DNA from: Clostridium estertheticum
Lineage (GTDB): Bacteria; Bacillota; Clostridia; Clostridiales; Clostridiaceae
DNA length: 64,000 nucleotides
Direction of reading: 5' to 3'
Assembly (NCBI RefSeq): GCF_026650985.1
Contig: NZ_CP086239.1
Span: forward strand, 248,001-312,000
Position 1 is the first letter of the stretch. Each line of letters starts with the position of its first letter. Position numbers and translations under genes: made by a program. Shown here piece by piece: positions 32,404 through 42,957 of the stretch. Under the pieces are notes generated by a model. It saw nothing but the letters and a program-made list of their open reading frames with translations. It was not told the origin of the DNA and made no database searches.

Positions 32404-32703
32404 ATGTTCGATTTAAATACAATTAATAAAAGATATTTTGAAATAAAAATGGGTAAACAAATATTAGAAATTGAACCACCAACAAAGAAAATGTTAAATA
32501 AAATTACATCATTAAGAGGCATAACAGATGAGAATGAAGCCACAAGTGCTTTATATGAAGCAGCAAGTATGATATTAAATAAGAATAAAACAAATAGAAA
32601 ATTCAGTGATGAGGTAGTAGAAGAATTAAATTTGGATCAAATTAATGGAATCATATCAGAATATTTTTTATGGTTAAGTGTAGCTAAAAAGTCAAAAAAC
32701 TAA
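32404..32703 (+). CDS. Tail assembly chaperone G
   Basis: 99 aa behind AGGAGGTTG. Helical protein (LEIEPPTKKMLNKITSL, then EATSALYEAASMILNKNK). It ends SKN-stop exactly at a slippery A-AAA-AAC heptamer, so a minority of ribosomes are expected to continue into the T domain. It recruits the tape measure and tail-tube subunits during assembly. Confidence 0.85.
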   Translation: MFDLNTINKRYFEIKMGKQILEIEPPTKKMLNKITSLRGITDENEATSALYEAASMILNKNKTNRKFSDEVVEELNLDQINGIISEYFLWLSVAKKSKN

Positions 32704-32975
32704 AAGTCCCTTATTACGATAATGGCGAAAGTAAGGGACATTATGGTGTTGAAACGATAGAAGAAAAGACAGTAAGTACATATACTGGTTACGATTTTGA
32801 CAGATTAGAAGATATGTGTGTGTTCGAATATTGGTTGCTTTTAAAAAATGCAATTATTTACAATTATATGCAGACTGAAGAAGGTAGAGAATATTTGGAT
32901 CAATGTTGGATAATGGAACAAACGAAACCTGATAGAGCAAAATTAAGGGAAAAATATGGTAGGAAGGAGGGATAA
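32404..32975 (+). CDS. Tail assembly chaperone GT by -1 frameshift
   Basis: Slippage at A-AAA-AAC (32694-32700) moves ribosomes to the -1 frame, which stays open from CTA at 32700 to TAA at 32973-32975 and adds 91 codons (LKVPYYDNGESKGHYG..., with YDFDRLEDMCVFEYWLLL). The product is about 190 aa. G/GT frameshifting between the tail tube and tape measure genes is a conserved siphophage feature. The T part has no start codon or ribosome site of its own near 32700. Confidence 0.88.
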
Positions 32976-32978
32976 GAA

Positions 32979-35900
32979 ATGGCTGGAAATAATATTAAGG
33001 GTATTACAGTGGAAATAAATGGAAATACTGCACCACTCGACAAAGCATTAAAAGGTATAACTAAAACAAGTACCGATTTACAATCACAGTTAAAACAAGT
33101 AAATAATCAGTTGAAATTTGATCCTAAAAATGCTGTTTTATTACAACAAAAACAAGAATTATTAGCTAAAAGTATTGTAAATACAAAAGAAAAATTAGTT
33201 TCACTGAAGAGTGCAGAAGAACAAGCACAAGCACAATTTGCAAAAGGGAAAATATCTGAAGCACAATATCAAGCTTTACAAAGAGAAGTAATCAAAACTA
33301 CAAGCCAACTAAGAAATATGGAAACACAATATAGTGCCGTTGGTACTACTGCAAGTAGATCAATAACTGCGGCAGGAGATAGTATAAAAAAAGTTGGTAG
33401 TAATATAACTGATGCAGGTAAAAAAGTATCTGTTGTTTCTGCTGTTGTAAGTGGAGTAGGATATGCGGCAGTCGCAAGTTATAAATCTGTTAAAGAAGGA
33501 ATGGATGAAGTAATAAAAGCAACTGGTGCTACTGGTAAAGCGGCAGAGGGGTTAGAAGTAAGCTATAAAAATATAGGTAAAAATTCTGCAGCAGACTTTG
33601 TGACAATAGGGCAAACCTTGGGTGAAATAAATACAAGGTTTAATTTTACTGGTAAAGCGGCAGAAGATTGTTCACTTCAGTTCTTAAAATTTGCAAAAAT
33701 AAATAATATAGATGCAAAAACTTCTGTACAACTTGTTTCGAGAGCCATGGGAGACGCAGGGATTAAGTCTACAGAATATAGTAGTGTACTTGATAAATTG
33801 ACAGTAGCGGCACAAAAAAGTGGTATTGGTATGGATAGTTTAACAACTAATCTTGCTAAATATGGAGCACCTATGCGAGCGTTGGGAGTAGATACAAACA
33901 CAAGTATTGCAATGTTTGCAGGATGGGAAAAAGCAGGGGTAAATACTGAAGTAGCATTCGCAGGTATGAAAAAAGCAATTAGTAATTGGAGCTCGCAAGG
34001 TAAAGATAGTAAGGTAGAATTTAGTAAAACTCTTGAGGAAATAAAGAAAGCACCTACTATTGCGGCGGCTACTACAAAAGCTATAGAAGTATTTGGTCAA
34101 AAAGCGGGGCCCGATTTAGCCGATGCAATTAAAGGTGGAAGGTTCGAAGTCAGTGATTACATAAAAGCAATTGAACAGTCGGGTGGAACCGTAGATAAAA
34201 CTTCAGCACAAATGAGTGATGGCACAAAAGCCATTGCTAAAGCGCAACATTCAGCACAAATTGCAACGGGTGAGTTCGGAGACACAATTATTAAAACTTT
34301 AATGCCCGCCATTACTTCTGCTACAGATGTAATAAAGTCAATCACAGAAACTTTAAACGGAATGAGTGAAGGACAACGAAAAACAGTAGTTACAACAGGA
34401 TTAATAGTTGCCGCCACCGGCCCCGCTATTATTATTTTAGGTACTTTGGTCAGTTCGGTTGGAGCAATAACAACTGGTGTTGGAACATTAGTCGGATTAT
34501 TAACGTCGGCAACACCAATTATAGCTGAAGTAGGAACAGCAGGTTCAGCGGCGGCAACAGGACTAGGAGCGACTGGACTTGCGGCAGGACTAGGAACAGC
34601 AACTCTTGCAATAGCACCATTTTTACTCGCAGGAGCGGCAATAGTTACAACTGGTTATTTAATTAATAAAAAAATGAGTGAAGAAGTAGTTCCTGCTATA
34701 GATTTATTTGCAAATAAAACTACTTCAAGTGCTACTACGGTAGGAACATCAAATAGTAGCATAGCTTCAAGTTATACAAGAACAGTACAAACTATATCTG
34801 AGCAAACTGCAAAAGCAGTCGGATCATATATGACGATTTCAGATGGTGCGGCAAATGCACTTAGTAAACTATTTGTAACTTCAACTGCTATAACTCAAAA
34901 AATAGCAGATGGACTAGGGATACAGTACAAAGCCGCAGGTGCTAAGATAAACGCAGAAACGGATAAGACGTTTGCGGCAAATTATGCTACAATGCAAAAA
35001 TTTTACGCAAGTGATAATACTTTAACTGCAAAACAAGAAAAAGATGCACTAGCTAAGATGGTTACAGATAATAATGCTAAAAAGAAAAAAGTAACAGACC
35101 AAACAGCCGCAATTATAGCTATCTTAGAGAAAGATGTTAAAGCTAAAAAAGCATTGTCACAGACGGATATGAACAATATTACCGCTATTGAAAATGCTCA
35201 AAAGGTAAATGCTGTTAAAATATTATCTAACCAAGCAGGAGAATCAAAGGTAATTTTAGACAGAATGGCAAGTTATGGAGCACATATGTCAGTACAACAA
35301 GCTTCCGATGAAATAAAAGCGGCTAATAAAAGTAAGGCAGGAGTTGTTTCGGCGGCAAATGCAACTTATGCAGGGCAAGTTAAGGCAATTAATGCGAGTT
35401 ATGACCAAACAACTCCAAAAGGAAAAGCACAAGCGACTTCATTAATAGCTTCAGCAGAAAAAACAAGAAAAGATACTATTGCAAAAGCAGAAGCTACGAG
35501 GGCAGGGGTAGTTTCAAAAATAACTTCTATGAGTTCTGAGACTTCAAAATCAGTTAATACTAGCACTGGTGAAATACTCACGAACTGGAATAAGTTGGCT
35601 AATTGGTGGAGAAGTTGGTTTCCACAGACTAAAACCCTCACCTCGGTGGTTACATCAACAATTAATAATCCAATGCCAGCCGCAGAAACTAAAAAAAGTA
35701 CTGGATATTTAAACAGTAGTCAGGGTTCTAAGCCTGCTATTGGATACTTACCACATAACGCAAGTGGTACAAATAATTTCGCAGGTGGATTAACTGCAAT
35801 TAATGAGGAAGGTTATGAAGTTGTAAATTTACCAAGTGGAAGTCAAATATTAAATCATGATTTAAGTGTTGATTTAGTTGGAAAGACAGCACAAGCTATT

Positions 35901-37385
35901 TCGCAAGGTGTTTTATCTACTATGTCAAATTCTAGCATTAGTAATAATAATATTAGTACTAAAAGTGTAACAACAAATTCGAATAGTGCAAATGATATTG
36001 AAGCAAGTACGAGAGTAATGGCAAAAATTGGTTCATATTCAATGGATCAATTATCAAAGGGTATAGAAAATAATGTAACTGTTGTTGAAAAAGCAATGGC
36101 AGATGCAACTAAAACTATACAAGGCACAGATATGAAAGCCAAACTAGATATACTATTTAGTCAACCGTTGTTAACATTACAGTCTGATATGGACAAGCTT
36201 TCAATTGACACAGGTGATTTAACAAAGAATTTAGCTAATCAAAAAGCTACTTTATTAGATGCTAAAGATCAAGTTACTATTTATACTGCAAAGTGGCAAC
36301 AAATGGGTTATCAATTTGGATATAGTTCAGCAGAATGTTTAGATGCTCGAAAAGAATTGGAAACCATGACTACAACAGTTGCTTCATTAGGACAAGAAGT
36401 AATTAACACTACAGCAACTATTGCTACTGCAATGACAACAGAAGTAAGCAATTTAGCAACTGGTTTAACTGGTTTAGCTAGTAATATAAAAGATGCATTA
36501 AAAGAAAGTTATGCTGATCAACAGAGTCAAGAAGAAGCAAATGTTAACAAGCAAATAGCTAGTAATACAGCTTTAAAAGATAGTAGTTTATCGACAATAG
36601 AAACTATTTATAATGCGAGAATTTCTGCACTCGATGCAGAGTCTTCAGCTTATGATATCGCAAATCAAGATGTAGCAGATAGCACAAATGAAGCAGAATT
36701 AAGACGACAATTAGCGATGCACCTCGGAGCAACTAAGAGAAAAGAAGTCCAAACTCAATTAGATACTCTGCTTAAAACAAATGAAACTAGAAAATATAAA
36801 GAAAGTATTACAGCACAAAAGGAAACTTTAGCAACGCAAAATGTAGCAGATAAGTCAGCAGTAGAAGCTACGGCAACTACAAATGCGGCTTTATATGCTA
36901 CACAGTTAGATAATATTAAAATATTTTACGCAAATAAAACTACGGAAGCTAATTTAGATGCAGAATCTCAAAGGATGATAGTTGAAAATAATCAACAAGA
37001 AATAACGAGTTTATTACAAAGTTATGGTAAAGATTATGCAGTCGTGGGTGCAAGTCTTGGCGAGAGATTAGTTAATGCTTTCAATGGACAACTTTATGGA
37101 TTAGCAGATGCAGTAAACGGTGTACTTAACAATATTAATAGTAGTGTAGATATGTCGGCTGTAACTGGAACAAGTAATGCAGTGCCTATATCGGCAACAT
37201 ATCAATCGAATAGTATAAGTGATAGCATAGCAAATGCATTAAAAGGTTCAAATAATTCATCAAGTAACAACGTAACAATAACAGTGCCAGTTAACCTTGA
37301 AGGTCAAACAATTGCAAGAGTTACTGCACCATATTCAGACAGTATAAATGGAAATAGTTTAGCATTAGATAGGAGGGGATTATAG
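32979..37385 (+). CDS. Tape measure protein
   Basis: 1468 aa, sets tail length. N-terminal pattern ITVEINGNTAPLDKALKGIT with coiled coil to residue 130, the TMP core region (phage_tail_TMP) at about 180-400, hydrophobic segments near 470-570 (ITTGVGTLVGLLTS, TLAIAPFLLAGAAIVTTGYL), then long Ala/Thr-rich helices and a terminal coiled coil. At roughly 1.5 angstrom per residue it predicts a tail of roughly 220 nm. Follows the GT chaperone after 3 nt. Confidence 0.95.
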   Translation: MAGNNIKGITVEINGNTAPLDKALKGITKTSTDLQSQLKQVNNQLKFDPKNAVLLQQKQELLAKSIVNTKEKLVSLKSAEEQAQAQFAKGKISEAQYQALQREVIKTTSQLRNMETQYSAVGTTASRSITAAGDSIKKVGSNITDAGKKVSVVSAVVSGVGYAAVASYKSVKEGMDEVIKATGATGKAAEGLEVSYKNIGKNSAADFVTIGQTLGEINTRFNFTGKAAEDCSLQFLKFAKINNIDAKTSVQLVSRAMGDAGIKSTEYSSVLDKLTVAAQKSGIGMDSLTTNLAKYGAPMRALGVDTNTSIAMFAGWEKAGVNTEVAFAGMKKAISNWSSQGKDSKVEFSKTLEEIKKAPTIAAATTKAIEVFGQKAGPDLADAIKGGRFEVSDYIKAIEQSGGTVDKTSAQMSDGTKAIAKAQHSAQIATGEFGDTIIKTLMPAITSATDVIKSITETLNGMSEGQRKTVVTTGLIVAATGPAIIILGTLVSSVGAITTGVGTLVGLLTSATPIIAEVGTAGSAAATGLGATGLAAGLGTATLAIAPFLLAGAAIVTTGYLINKKMSEEVVPAIDLFANKTTSSATTVGTSNSSIASSYTRTVQTISEQTAKAVGSYMTISDGAANALSKLFVTSTAITQKIADGLGIQYKAAGAKINAETDKTFAANYATMQKFYASDNTLTAKQEKDALAKMVTDNNAKKKKVTDQTAAIIAILEKDVKAKKALSQTDMNNITAIENAQKVNAVKILSNQAGESKVILDRMASYGAHMSVQQASDEIKAANKSKAGVVSAANATYAGQVKAINASYDQTTPKGKAQATSLIASAEKTRKDTIAKAEATRAGVVSKITSMSSETSKSVNTSTGEILTNWNKLANWWRSWFPQTKTLTSVVTSTINNPMPAAETKKSTGYLNSSQGSKPAIGYLPHNASGTNNFAGGLTAINEEGYEVVNLPSGSQILNHDLSVDLVGKTAQAISQGVLSTMSNSSISNNNISTKSVTTNSNSANDIEASTRVMAKIGSYSMDQLSKGIENNVTVVEKAMADATKTIQGTDMKAKLDILFSQPLLTLQSDMDKLSIDTGDLTKNLANQKATLLDAKDQVTIYTAKWQQMGYQFGYSSAECLDARKELETMTTTVASLGQEVINTTATIATAMTTEVSNLATGLTGLASNIKDALKESYADQQSQEEANVNKQIASNTALKDSSLSTIETIYNARISALDAESSAYDIANQDVADSTNEAELRRQLAMHLGATKRKEVQTQLDTLLKTNETRKYKESITAQKETLATQNVADKSAVEATATTNAALYATQLDNIKIFYANKTTEANLDAESQRMIVENNQQEITSLLQSYGKDYAVVGASLGERLVNAFNGQLYGLADAVNGVLNNINSSVDMSAVTGTSNAVPISATYQSNSISDSIANALKGSNNSSSNNVTITVPVNLEGQTIARVTAPYSDSINGNSLALDRRGL

Positions 37386-37386
37386 T

Positions 37387-38094
37387 ATGTACGGAATAAC
37401 TTTTAATGGAAAACACAGTTTCGATGATTACGATTTATTCGTTATGAGTAAATCTATACAACCTCCGAGTAAGGATAAAATAAAAGTTCCAGTCCCATTT
37501 ATGCAAGGTGGTGGTTGGGACTTTTCTACAGTTGGTAGTAATGGGGAAATTATATATAATACAAGAGAAATAACAATAAAATTTTGTATAGATACTACCA
37601 ATGTATCACAGCTATATGTTAAATATAGTGAAATATTAGAATGGTTACAAGGCACTGGTCAACAAAAGTTAGTGTTTGATGATATTTCAGATTATTATTT
37701 TATGGCTGAAGCTGAAACACCTCCAACATTTTCAACGTTTATAATGTTGGGAGAGTTAGAGGTTAAATTTGTTGCAGATCCTTTTAAAATCGGGGTTGAT
37801 TATGCAACAAATAATCTATGGGACACTTTTAATTTTGAAGAAGATTATTTGCAAGATGGGGAATATGATATTGTTGGCACAAAAACAATAACTTTATATA
37901 ATCCTAAAAGATTAGTAATGCCTACAATTAATGTAAGTACAGCAATGAGTATTATTTATAATTCCAAAACCTACAATTTAGTCGTAGGAGATAATAAACT
38001 TTATGGCTTAAAACTAGCAAATAGTGTAAATAACATAATAATAATAAATGGTACTGGACATATAAAAATATTATTTAAGAAGGTGAGTTTATAA
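37387..38094 (+). CDS. Distal tail protein (Dit-like)
   Basis: 235 aa. YGITFNGKHSFDDYDLFV is the typical opening of siphophage distal tail proteins; then PVPFMQGGGWDFSTVGSNGE and FDDISDYYFMAEAE. It forms the hub joining tube and tip. One nt after the tape measure stop and overlapping the next gene by 1 nt. Confidence 0.88.
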   Translation: MYGITFNGKHSFDDYDLFVMSKSIQPPSKDKIKVPVPFMQGGGWDFSTVGSNGEIIYNTREITIKFCIDTTNVSQLYVKYSEILEWLQGTGQQKLVFDDISDYYFMAEAETPPTFSTFIMLGELEVKFVADPFKIGVDYATNNLWDTFNFEEDYLQDGEYDIVGTKTITLYNPKRLVMPTINVSTAMSIIYNSKTYNLVVGDNKLYGLKLANSVNNIIIINGTGHIKILFKKVSL

Positions 38095-39818
38095 TGTATA
38101 AAATAAGTATATTTAATAAAGGTGTAGAAACGGTTATACATTATCCCGATGCAGATAAAACTACACCAAAAATATCAGTACCCCATTTGAATAAAAAAAG
38201 AGGTCAAGCAGGTAGCTTGACCTTTACTATTTATCCCAATAATCCTGCTTATAATCTTTTAACAAGGATGGCAACTTTAATTACGGTTGTTGATATTCGA
38301 GATGATAAAGAAGTATTTTCAGGTAGGGTTTTTACAAATAAAAGTAATATGGATGATAAGGGATTTAAAAAAGATATAATTTGCGAGGGTGAATTAAATT
38401 TTCTTCATGATACTGTAGTAGATTCTGTAATTTATGAGGATAAAACTCCTACACAATTACTACAAATATTTTTAGATGCTCACAATTCAACAGTTGAGAA
38501 TTATAAAAAAATATTTTTGGGTAATTGTGACGTTGAAGACTGGCTGTTTTGTACGACTGGTTTAGAGACAACCTTAGAAGCGATTACAAAATATATATAC
38601 AATGAGCAGTTGGGATATTTGCAATTAAGAAAAGTAAATGGAATTAAGTATTTAGATTATTTAAAAGCAACTACAGACAAAGTTATTGACGTAGTTTTAA
38701 GTCAAAATATGCTTAATTTAATTCAAACAGATGCTGCAGATTTTGGTACTAGAATTGTGCCAATTGGTGCTAATAGTATGACAATTGAGACTGTAAATGG
38801 TGGCTTGAATTATTTGGAAGATTCAGAAGCAGTAGCAGAATATGGAATTATTTACAAAACAGTAGAATTTAAAGACATTGATGATGATGCGGAACTTAAA
38901 AATCAATGCTTATTACAACTAGATAGTTATACAAAACCTAAAAAATCACTAGAGGTTACAGCAGTAGACTTAGCGACATTATCTGATACGAGTATCAATA
39001 TGATTGATGAAAATACCTCAGTACATATGGTTAATCAAGTTATGCAAATTGATGAAACTTGGAAATGTGTGGAATATGACGTGGATTTAAGCACAGTATG
39101 GAGTCCTAAGTTAACTTTAAGCAACAAAGGCATTACATTGACTGGGACTTTAAGCTCAATTATAGGCAGTATGGTGACAAATGATGGTGATTACAACGGT
39201 GTCCAAATCGGTGATAGCTTTGGGTTAAGAATTAAAAAAGGTTTGGTTAAGTTACTTTTAAATGCTACAGAAGGAATTTCAATAAGCAATGGAACTAAAA
39301 AAGTATTTTATGTAGATACAAATGGCGATATCGTAGAGCATGATGTTACCGCAAATGATATGACTGCAAACAATGGCATATTTAACAATATAAAAGCTAT
39401 AGATATGACAGCAACTAGGGGCGTATTCAACGATATAATTGCAAACAATGGAACTTATAACAATATTAATACAAGATTCATGATATCCACTTTAATGCGT
39501 ACCTCAAATACGAATGATTATATGATATTCCACGACCAATTTATTGAATTTTATCATGATGGAACACTAAGAATGAAGGTTGGATTTGATGGTGTAAACA
39601 ATTATGCGGGAATAAAACTATATGGGGGGAATGGCATAGATGAGGTTGGTTCAATAACAGCAGGGAATAATTCACCAACACTTCAAGGTAATTGGTCAGT
39701 AGAAGAGGGAAGTGGCTTATATATGTATGGTAATACAAATTTATCAACAAAAGAATATGTAGATTCACAAATATCAAGCTTATGGCAACAAGCTATGGGT
39801 GTATTTGCAACGAAATAA
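38094..39818 (+). CDS. Tail-tip protein (Tal-like)
   Basis: 574 aa. The N-terminal 330 residues resemble the gp27-like/prophage endopeptidase tail family (LTFTIYPNNPAYNLLTRM, then VFSGRVFTNKSNMDDKGFKKDI and DEDLTPTQLLQIFLDAHN-like ring domain). The C-terminal part has short repeated units (ANDMTANNGIFNNI, MTATRGVFNDIIANNGTYNNI) of the kind that form a trimeric fibre base. It acts at the tail tip in host adsorption. Confidence 0.82.
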   Translation: MYKISIFNKGVETVIHYPDADKTTPKISVPHLNKKRGQAGSLTFTIYPNNPAYNLLTRMATLITVVDIRDDKEVFSGRVFTNKSNMDDKGFKKDIICEGELNFLHDTVVDSVIYEDKTPTQLLQIFLDAHNSTVENYKKIFLGNCDVEDWLFCTTGLETTLEAITKYIYNEQLGYLQLRKVNGIKYLDYLKATTDKVIDVVLSQNMLNLIQTDAADFGTRIVPIGANSMTIETVNGGLNYLEDSEAVAEYGIIYKTVEFKDIDDDAELKNQCLLQLDSYTKPKKSLEVTAVDLATLSDTSINMIDENTSVHMVNQVMQIDETWKCVEYDVDLSTVWSPKLTLSNKGITLTGTLSSIIGSMVTNDGDYNGVQIGDSFGLRIKKGLVKLLLNATEGISISNGTKKVFYVDTNGDIVEHDVTANDMTANNGIFNNIKAIDMTATRGVFNDIIANNGTYNNINTRFMISTLMRTSNTNDYMIFHDQFIEFYHDGTLRMKVGFDGVNNYAGIKLYGGNGIDEVGSITAGNNSPTLQGNWSVEEGSGLYMYGNTNLSTKEYVDSQISSLWQQAMGVFATK

Positions 39819-39836
39819 AGAGGAGTGATTAAATAA

Positions 39837-41600
39837 ATGGCAAATGTAACAAATGATGTAGCAAATATAAGAGCGGCGGTGTTTGGAAAAGATGTTAGGG
39901 AGAGCATAGCAGATGGTATTGAGGATATAAATACAGAGGTTACAAGTACTACAGCAAGGCAATTAGTTGTAGAAGGTAAGCAAACAGCAGTTGGAGTTAG
40001 ACAAGATTTAGCAGATTGCAATGAAATAATAAGAAAAACAAATGAAATTGGTAGAATAAACGTAGAAGGAGAAAGAGTAACAGAATTTAATGTTATTAAA
40101 ACAGACTATGATACTTATAAGAATGTTATGATCGCAGAAAGTAATGTTGCGGCGTTGCAAAATGGAATCAATAAAAACACGTCAGATTTGGCAAATATGG
40201 CGACGAACCCAATGCAATTTGGAGCAAAATTTGATGGTATAACAGATGATACAAATGCGATTAATTTAGCTATAAAAACAGCCTTAAAAAATGGTAATGC
40301 AAAAATAATTTTTCCGCAAAATTCAAAATGTAAAATAGCTGGAATGATATTAATACCATCGAATGTTATTATAGATTGTAATAGTTGCGAAATTAATGGA
40401 GGCGGAGGCAATACAATTTTTGAAACTGGGTATGTGTTAAGTGGTGAAATAGTATCGAACATTTCGACACCGAACGAAACACAAAGAGTTGTCTTTTCGC
40501 AGATTATAAATATTAGTAAGATAACAAATTGTGAATTATGTTTCAATGTATTTAATTTTAACGAAGGTTGCGAAATATCGAACGTGTACGCATTCATGGT
40601 TGGCAAAGTATTAAATAGTAAACGAAGCTTTTATTCATCCTATACAAATATAACTGATCGTGAAGCGGGATATGTAAATGATACTTACGCAAAATTAGGA
40701 GAAGCCTTTAGTTTTGATGGTTTTGTTAACGTCGAACATCTAAAATCATTATTTGTTACTGGCAGAGGCAAAGGTTTTCGATTCTCAGGTGGATCTGATG
40801 GTCAAGAGATATCGGGTTGTTCCGCAGAAGATGTTAACATAGGAATTGAAATATCGGGAGAGGTTCATTTGCTTGGAATTTATAACAATTATTTTGAGTC
40901 AATTAGGCAAATCGCGGTAAATATAGACAACGTAGGTGTTAAAAGAAATATTACAATAGATAGGAATTGGTTTTATGGTTGTCCAGTAGCGATTCACGCT
41001 GATAATTTCAGTGGGCATATTGGAAAATATAATTATTACAGTGGAGGTACTAATTTAATTGAAATACCCGACAATACAACCTCTATTGGTGAAATCGAAT
41101 TTTTAAAAAGTAGTATTCCCGCTACTTCAAATGGAATATTATCAACAACAATACAAGCAAATATAGGCGATGAATGTACAGTAAAAGAAAATTTAGTAAT
41201 ATATGATGACAATAGTGGTTTAGGTTTAGCGAAAGCTATAATATATAATAAACAAGTTCCACTGATTTATAATGGTCATGGAGGTTTTGCACCTAATAGA
41301 GTAATGTTTACAGATACTAAATTATTGCCTTTAGGTTCTAGTGTTTATAACATTGAAATAAGCACCGGTTTTATATTTGACCCTTATAATTTCCTTATTT
41401 TTAGATTTAAAATCACAGATAATAACGGCGCATATGATTTCTACGGTAAAACATATGGCGAAATAGTTAAACTCGATAATGTTGATAATGGTAGATTGGT
41501 TACATTAACTATTGTTCATAATAAAATTGTATTAACATTAAGTTCATTTACACATCCAAGTGGAATTGTAAGTTGCGAAGGGATCATCAGAATGGCCTAG
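39837..41600 (+). CDS. Receptor-binding tail fibre with pectate-lyase-like beta-helix
   Basis: 587 aa behind GAGGAGTG. Residues 1-120 resemble BppU-type baseplate attachment with coiled coil (VRESIADGIEDINTEV...). QFGAKFDGITDDTNAINLAI opens a right-handed parallel beta-helix (pectate_lyase_3 type), followed by several rungs with GCEISNVYAF, GCSAEDVNIGIEIS and IYNNYFESI. The C-terminal 150 residues are a separate beta domain. Such spikes bind and often cleave surface polysaccharides. Confidence 0.82.
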   Translation: MANVTNDVANIRAAVFGKDVRESIADGIEDINTEVTSTTARQLVVEGKQTAVGVRQDLADCNEIIRKTNEIGRINVEGERVTEFNVIKTDYDTYKNVMIAESNVAALQNGINKNTSDLANMATNPMQFGAKFDGITDDTNAINLAIKTALKNGNAKIIFPQNSKCKIAGMILIPSNVIIDCNSCEINGGGGNTIFETGYVLSGEIVSNISTPNETQRVVFSQIINISKITNCELCFNVFNFNEGCEISNVYAFMVGKVLNSKRSFYSSYTNITDREAGYVNDTYAKLGEAFSFDGFVNVEHLKSLFVTGRGKGFRFSGGSDGQEISGCSAEDVNIGIEISGEVHLLGIYNNYFESIRQIAVNIDNVGVKRNITIDRNWFYGCPVAIHADNFSGHIGKYNYYSGGTNLIEIPDNTTSIGEIEFLKSSIPATSNGILSTTIQANIGDECTVKENLVIYDDNSGLGLAKAIIYNKQVPLIYNGHGGFAPNRVMFTDTKLLPLGSSVYNIEISTGFIFDPYNFLIFRFKITDNNGAYDFYGKTYGEIVKLDNVDNGRLVTLTIVHNKIVLTLSSFTHPSGIVSCEGIIRMA

Positions 41601-41634
41601 TTGTTTTAACATAGGAATATAACATGTAGTAACT

Positions 41635-41665
41635 AAGACACTCTTAATAGAGAGTCTTTTATTAT
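41635..41665 (+). terminator. Terminator of the structural operon
   Basis: AAGACACTCT / AGAGAGTCTT with one central mismatch and a TTTTATT tail. Confidence 0.75.
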
Positions 41666-41713
41666 AATTGGATATAATGTATCATATAGTATATGAGAGT
41701 AGGAGATGAAATT

Positions 41714-41989
41714 ATGCAAAATCAAGATTTTACTATTCTAACTGAAAATTTGAGTGAATTATACGCTTATGATACTGGTTGCACTGATAGTGGGGTAAAA
41801 AACGAAGAATTAAGAAGTAAAATGATTAATTGTATAAGGAACTCACCAGAAGATGAATTTAGAGTCTTTATTAGTATTTATGTAAGAGAGAAGTTTTTAA
41901 TTCCAGAGGCTATAAAAGAAGGATATGGATTAGAAGATGTTAAAAACTTTATTGAATGGTTAGATCAATATATGGACTATGCAATTTAA
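41714..41989 (+). CDS. Hypothetical protein
   Basis: 91 aa from ATG 41714, which has AGGAGATG at the correct spacing. Acidic and helical. It lies after the structural terminator, before an HNH gene, so it is probably independently transcribed cargo. No recognised family. Confidence 0.55.
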   Translation: MQNQDFTILTENLSELYAYDTGCTDSGVKNEELRSKMINCIRNSPEDEFRVFISIYVREKFLIPEAIKEGYGLEDVKNFIEWLDQYMDYAI

Positions 41990-42037
41990 AGGAATATGTG
42001 GTATAATTTAGCTGTTATTGTTTGGAGAGTGATTAAT

Positions 42038-42775
42038 ATGAGCGATTTTAGACCACCAATTCCTGAACCTTTAAAAAGAGAACTTCGCCAAGAAGCGTAT
42101 TTTGGTTGTGTTATATGCGGATGTCCCATAATTGAATACCATCACATAAACCAATATCATTTAGTTAAATGTCATGAAAAAACAAATATAGTTATACTAT
42201 GCCCTGAACATCATCATAGAGCAAACTGCGGTGAAATATATAAGGAAATGGTTTTAGAATATAAAAAAAATCCCTATAATAAAAATAACGATTATGTAGG
42301 GAAAGAGTTCATTTTAAAAAAATATAATGACTTAAAATTTTTAATTGGTTCTATGGAATATTATAAAACACCTATTATTTTGAGAATTGATAAAGAAGTA
42401 CTGATATGGGTTAAGGAAGATATTAATGGAATAGCTTTATTTAATGCTAAATTTTACAATAAGGATAATAAGATGTTAGCAGTAATAAGAGATAATGAAT
42501 GGAGAGCTTTTAGGAGTGCTAAGTTATGGGATGTTGTGTATTCGCCAGGGCATTTAGTTATTAGAGATAAAAAAGGTTCTATATTTATGGAACTCAATAC
42601 TCTTGGTGAAAAAATATTACTTAGGGCAAACATGATGTATAATAACTATGAGGTAAAAATGATGCCCCAAAGCACCGCTTTTGGTAGAAGAATTTTAAAA
42701 AATGGAGGTGTTGCTAACTGTTTAGTTGGGATTCAAGTTTTTAGTAAAAATAACGAAAATTACATTATTAAGTAA
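42038..42775 (+). CDS. HNH endonuclease with C-terminal beta domain
   Basis: 245 aa from ATG 42038 behind GGAGAGTG. The N-terminus has CVICGCP, YHHINQYH and ILCPEHHHRAN, a zinc-bound HNH motif. The C-terminal 130 residues are beta-rich (TPIILRIDKEVLIWVK, LVIRDKKGSIFMELNTLGEK). This architecture is found in mobile HNH genes inserted between phage tail and lysis genes. A TATAAT at 42003-42008 may be its own promoter. Possible moron or homing gene. Confidence 0.72.
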   Translation: MSDFRPPIPEPLKRELRQEAYFGCVICGCPIIEYHHINQYHLVKCHEKTNIVILCPEHHHRANCGEIYKEMVLEYKKNPYNKNNDYVGKEFILKKYNDLKFLIGSMEYYKTPIILRIDKEVLIWVKEDINGIALFNAKFYNKDNKMLAVIRDNEWRAFRSAKLWDVVYSPGHLVIRDKKGSIFMELNTLGEKILLRANMMYNNYEVKMMPQSTAFGRRILKNGGVANCLVGIQVFSKNNENYIIK

Positions 42776-42801
42776 TATAATAATTTAAAAGAAATAAATA
42801 T

Positions 42802-42830
42802 AGACACTAGAAATAGTGTCTTTTTTAATG
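42802..42830 (+). terminator. Terminator after the HNH gene
   Basis: AGACACTA / TAGTGTCT with TTTTTT following. Confidence 0.9.
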
Positions 42831-42957
42831 CAAAAAAATAAAGTAGAAGGGTAATTGATAAGATTGACCCCTTCTACATCCCCTAAAGGAATATGTTAAT
42901 TATACTTCTTTTCGACAAAATAAGCAATATAAAAATAAGTATGAGGAAGTGATTAGA

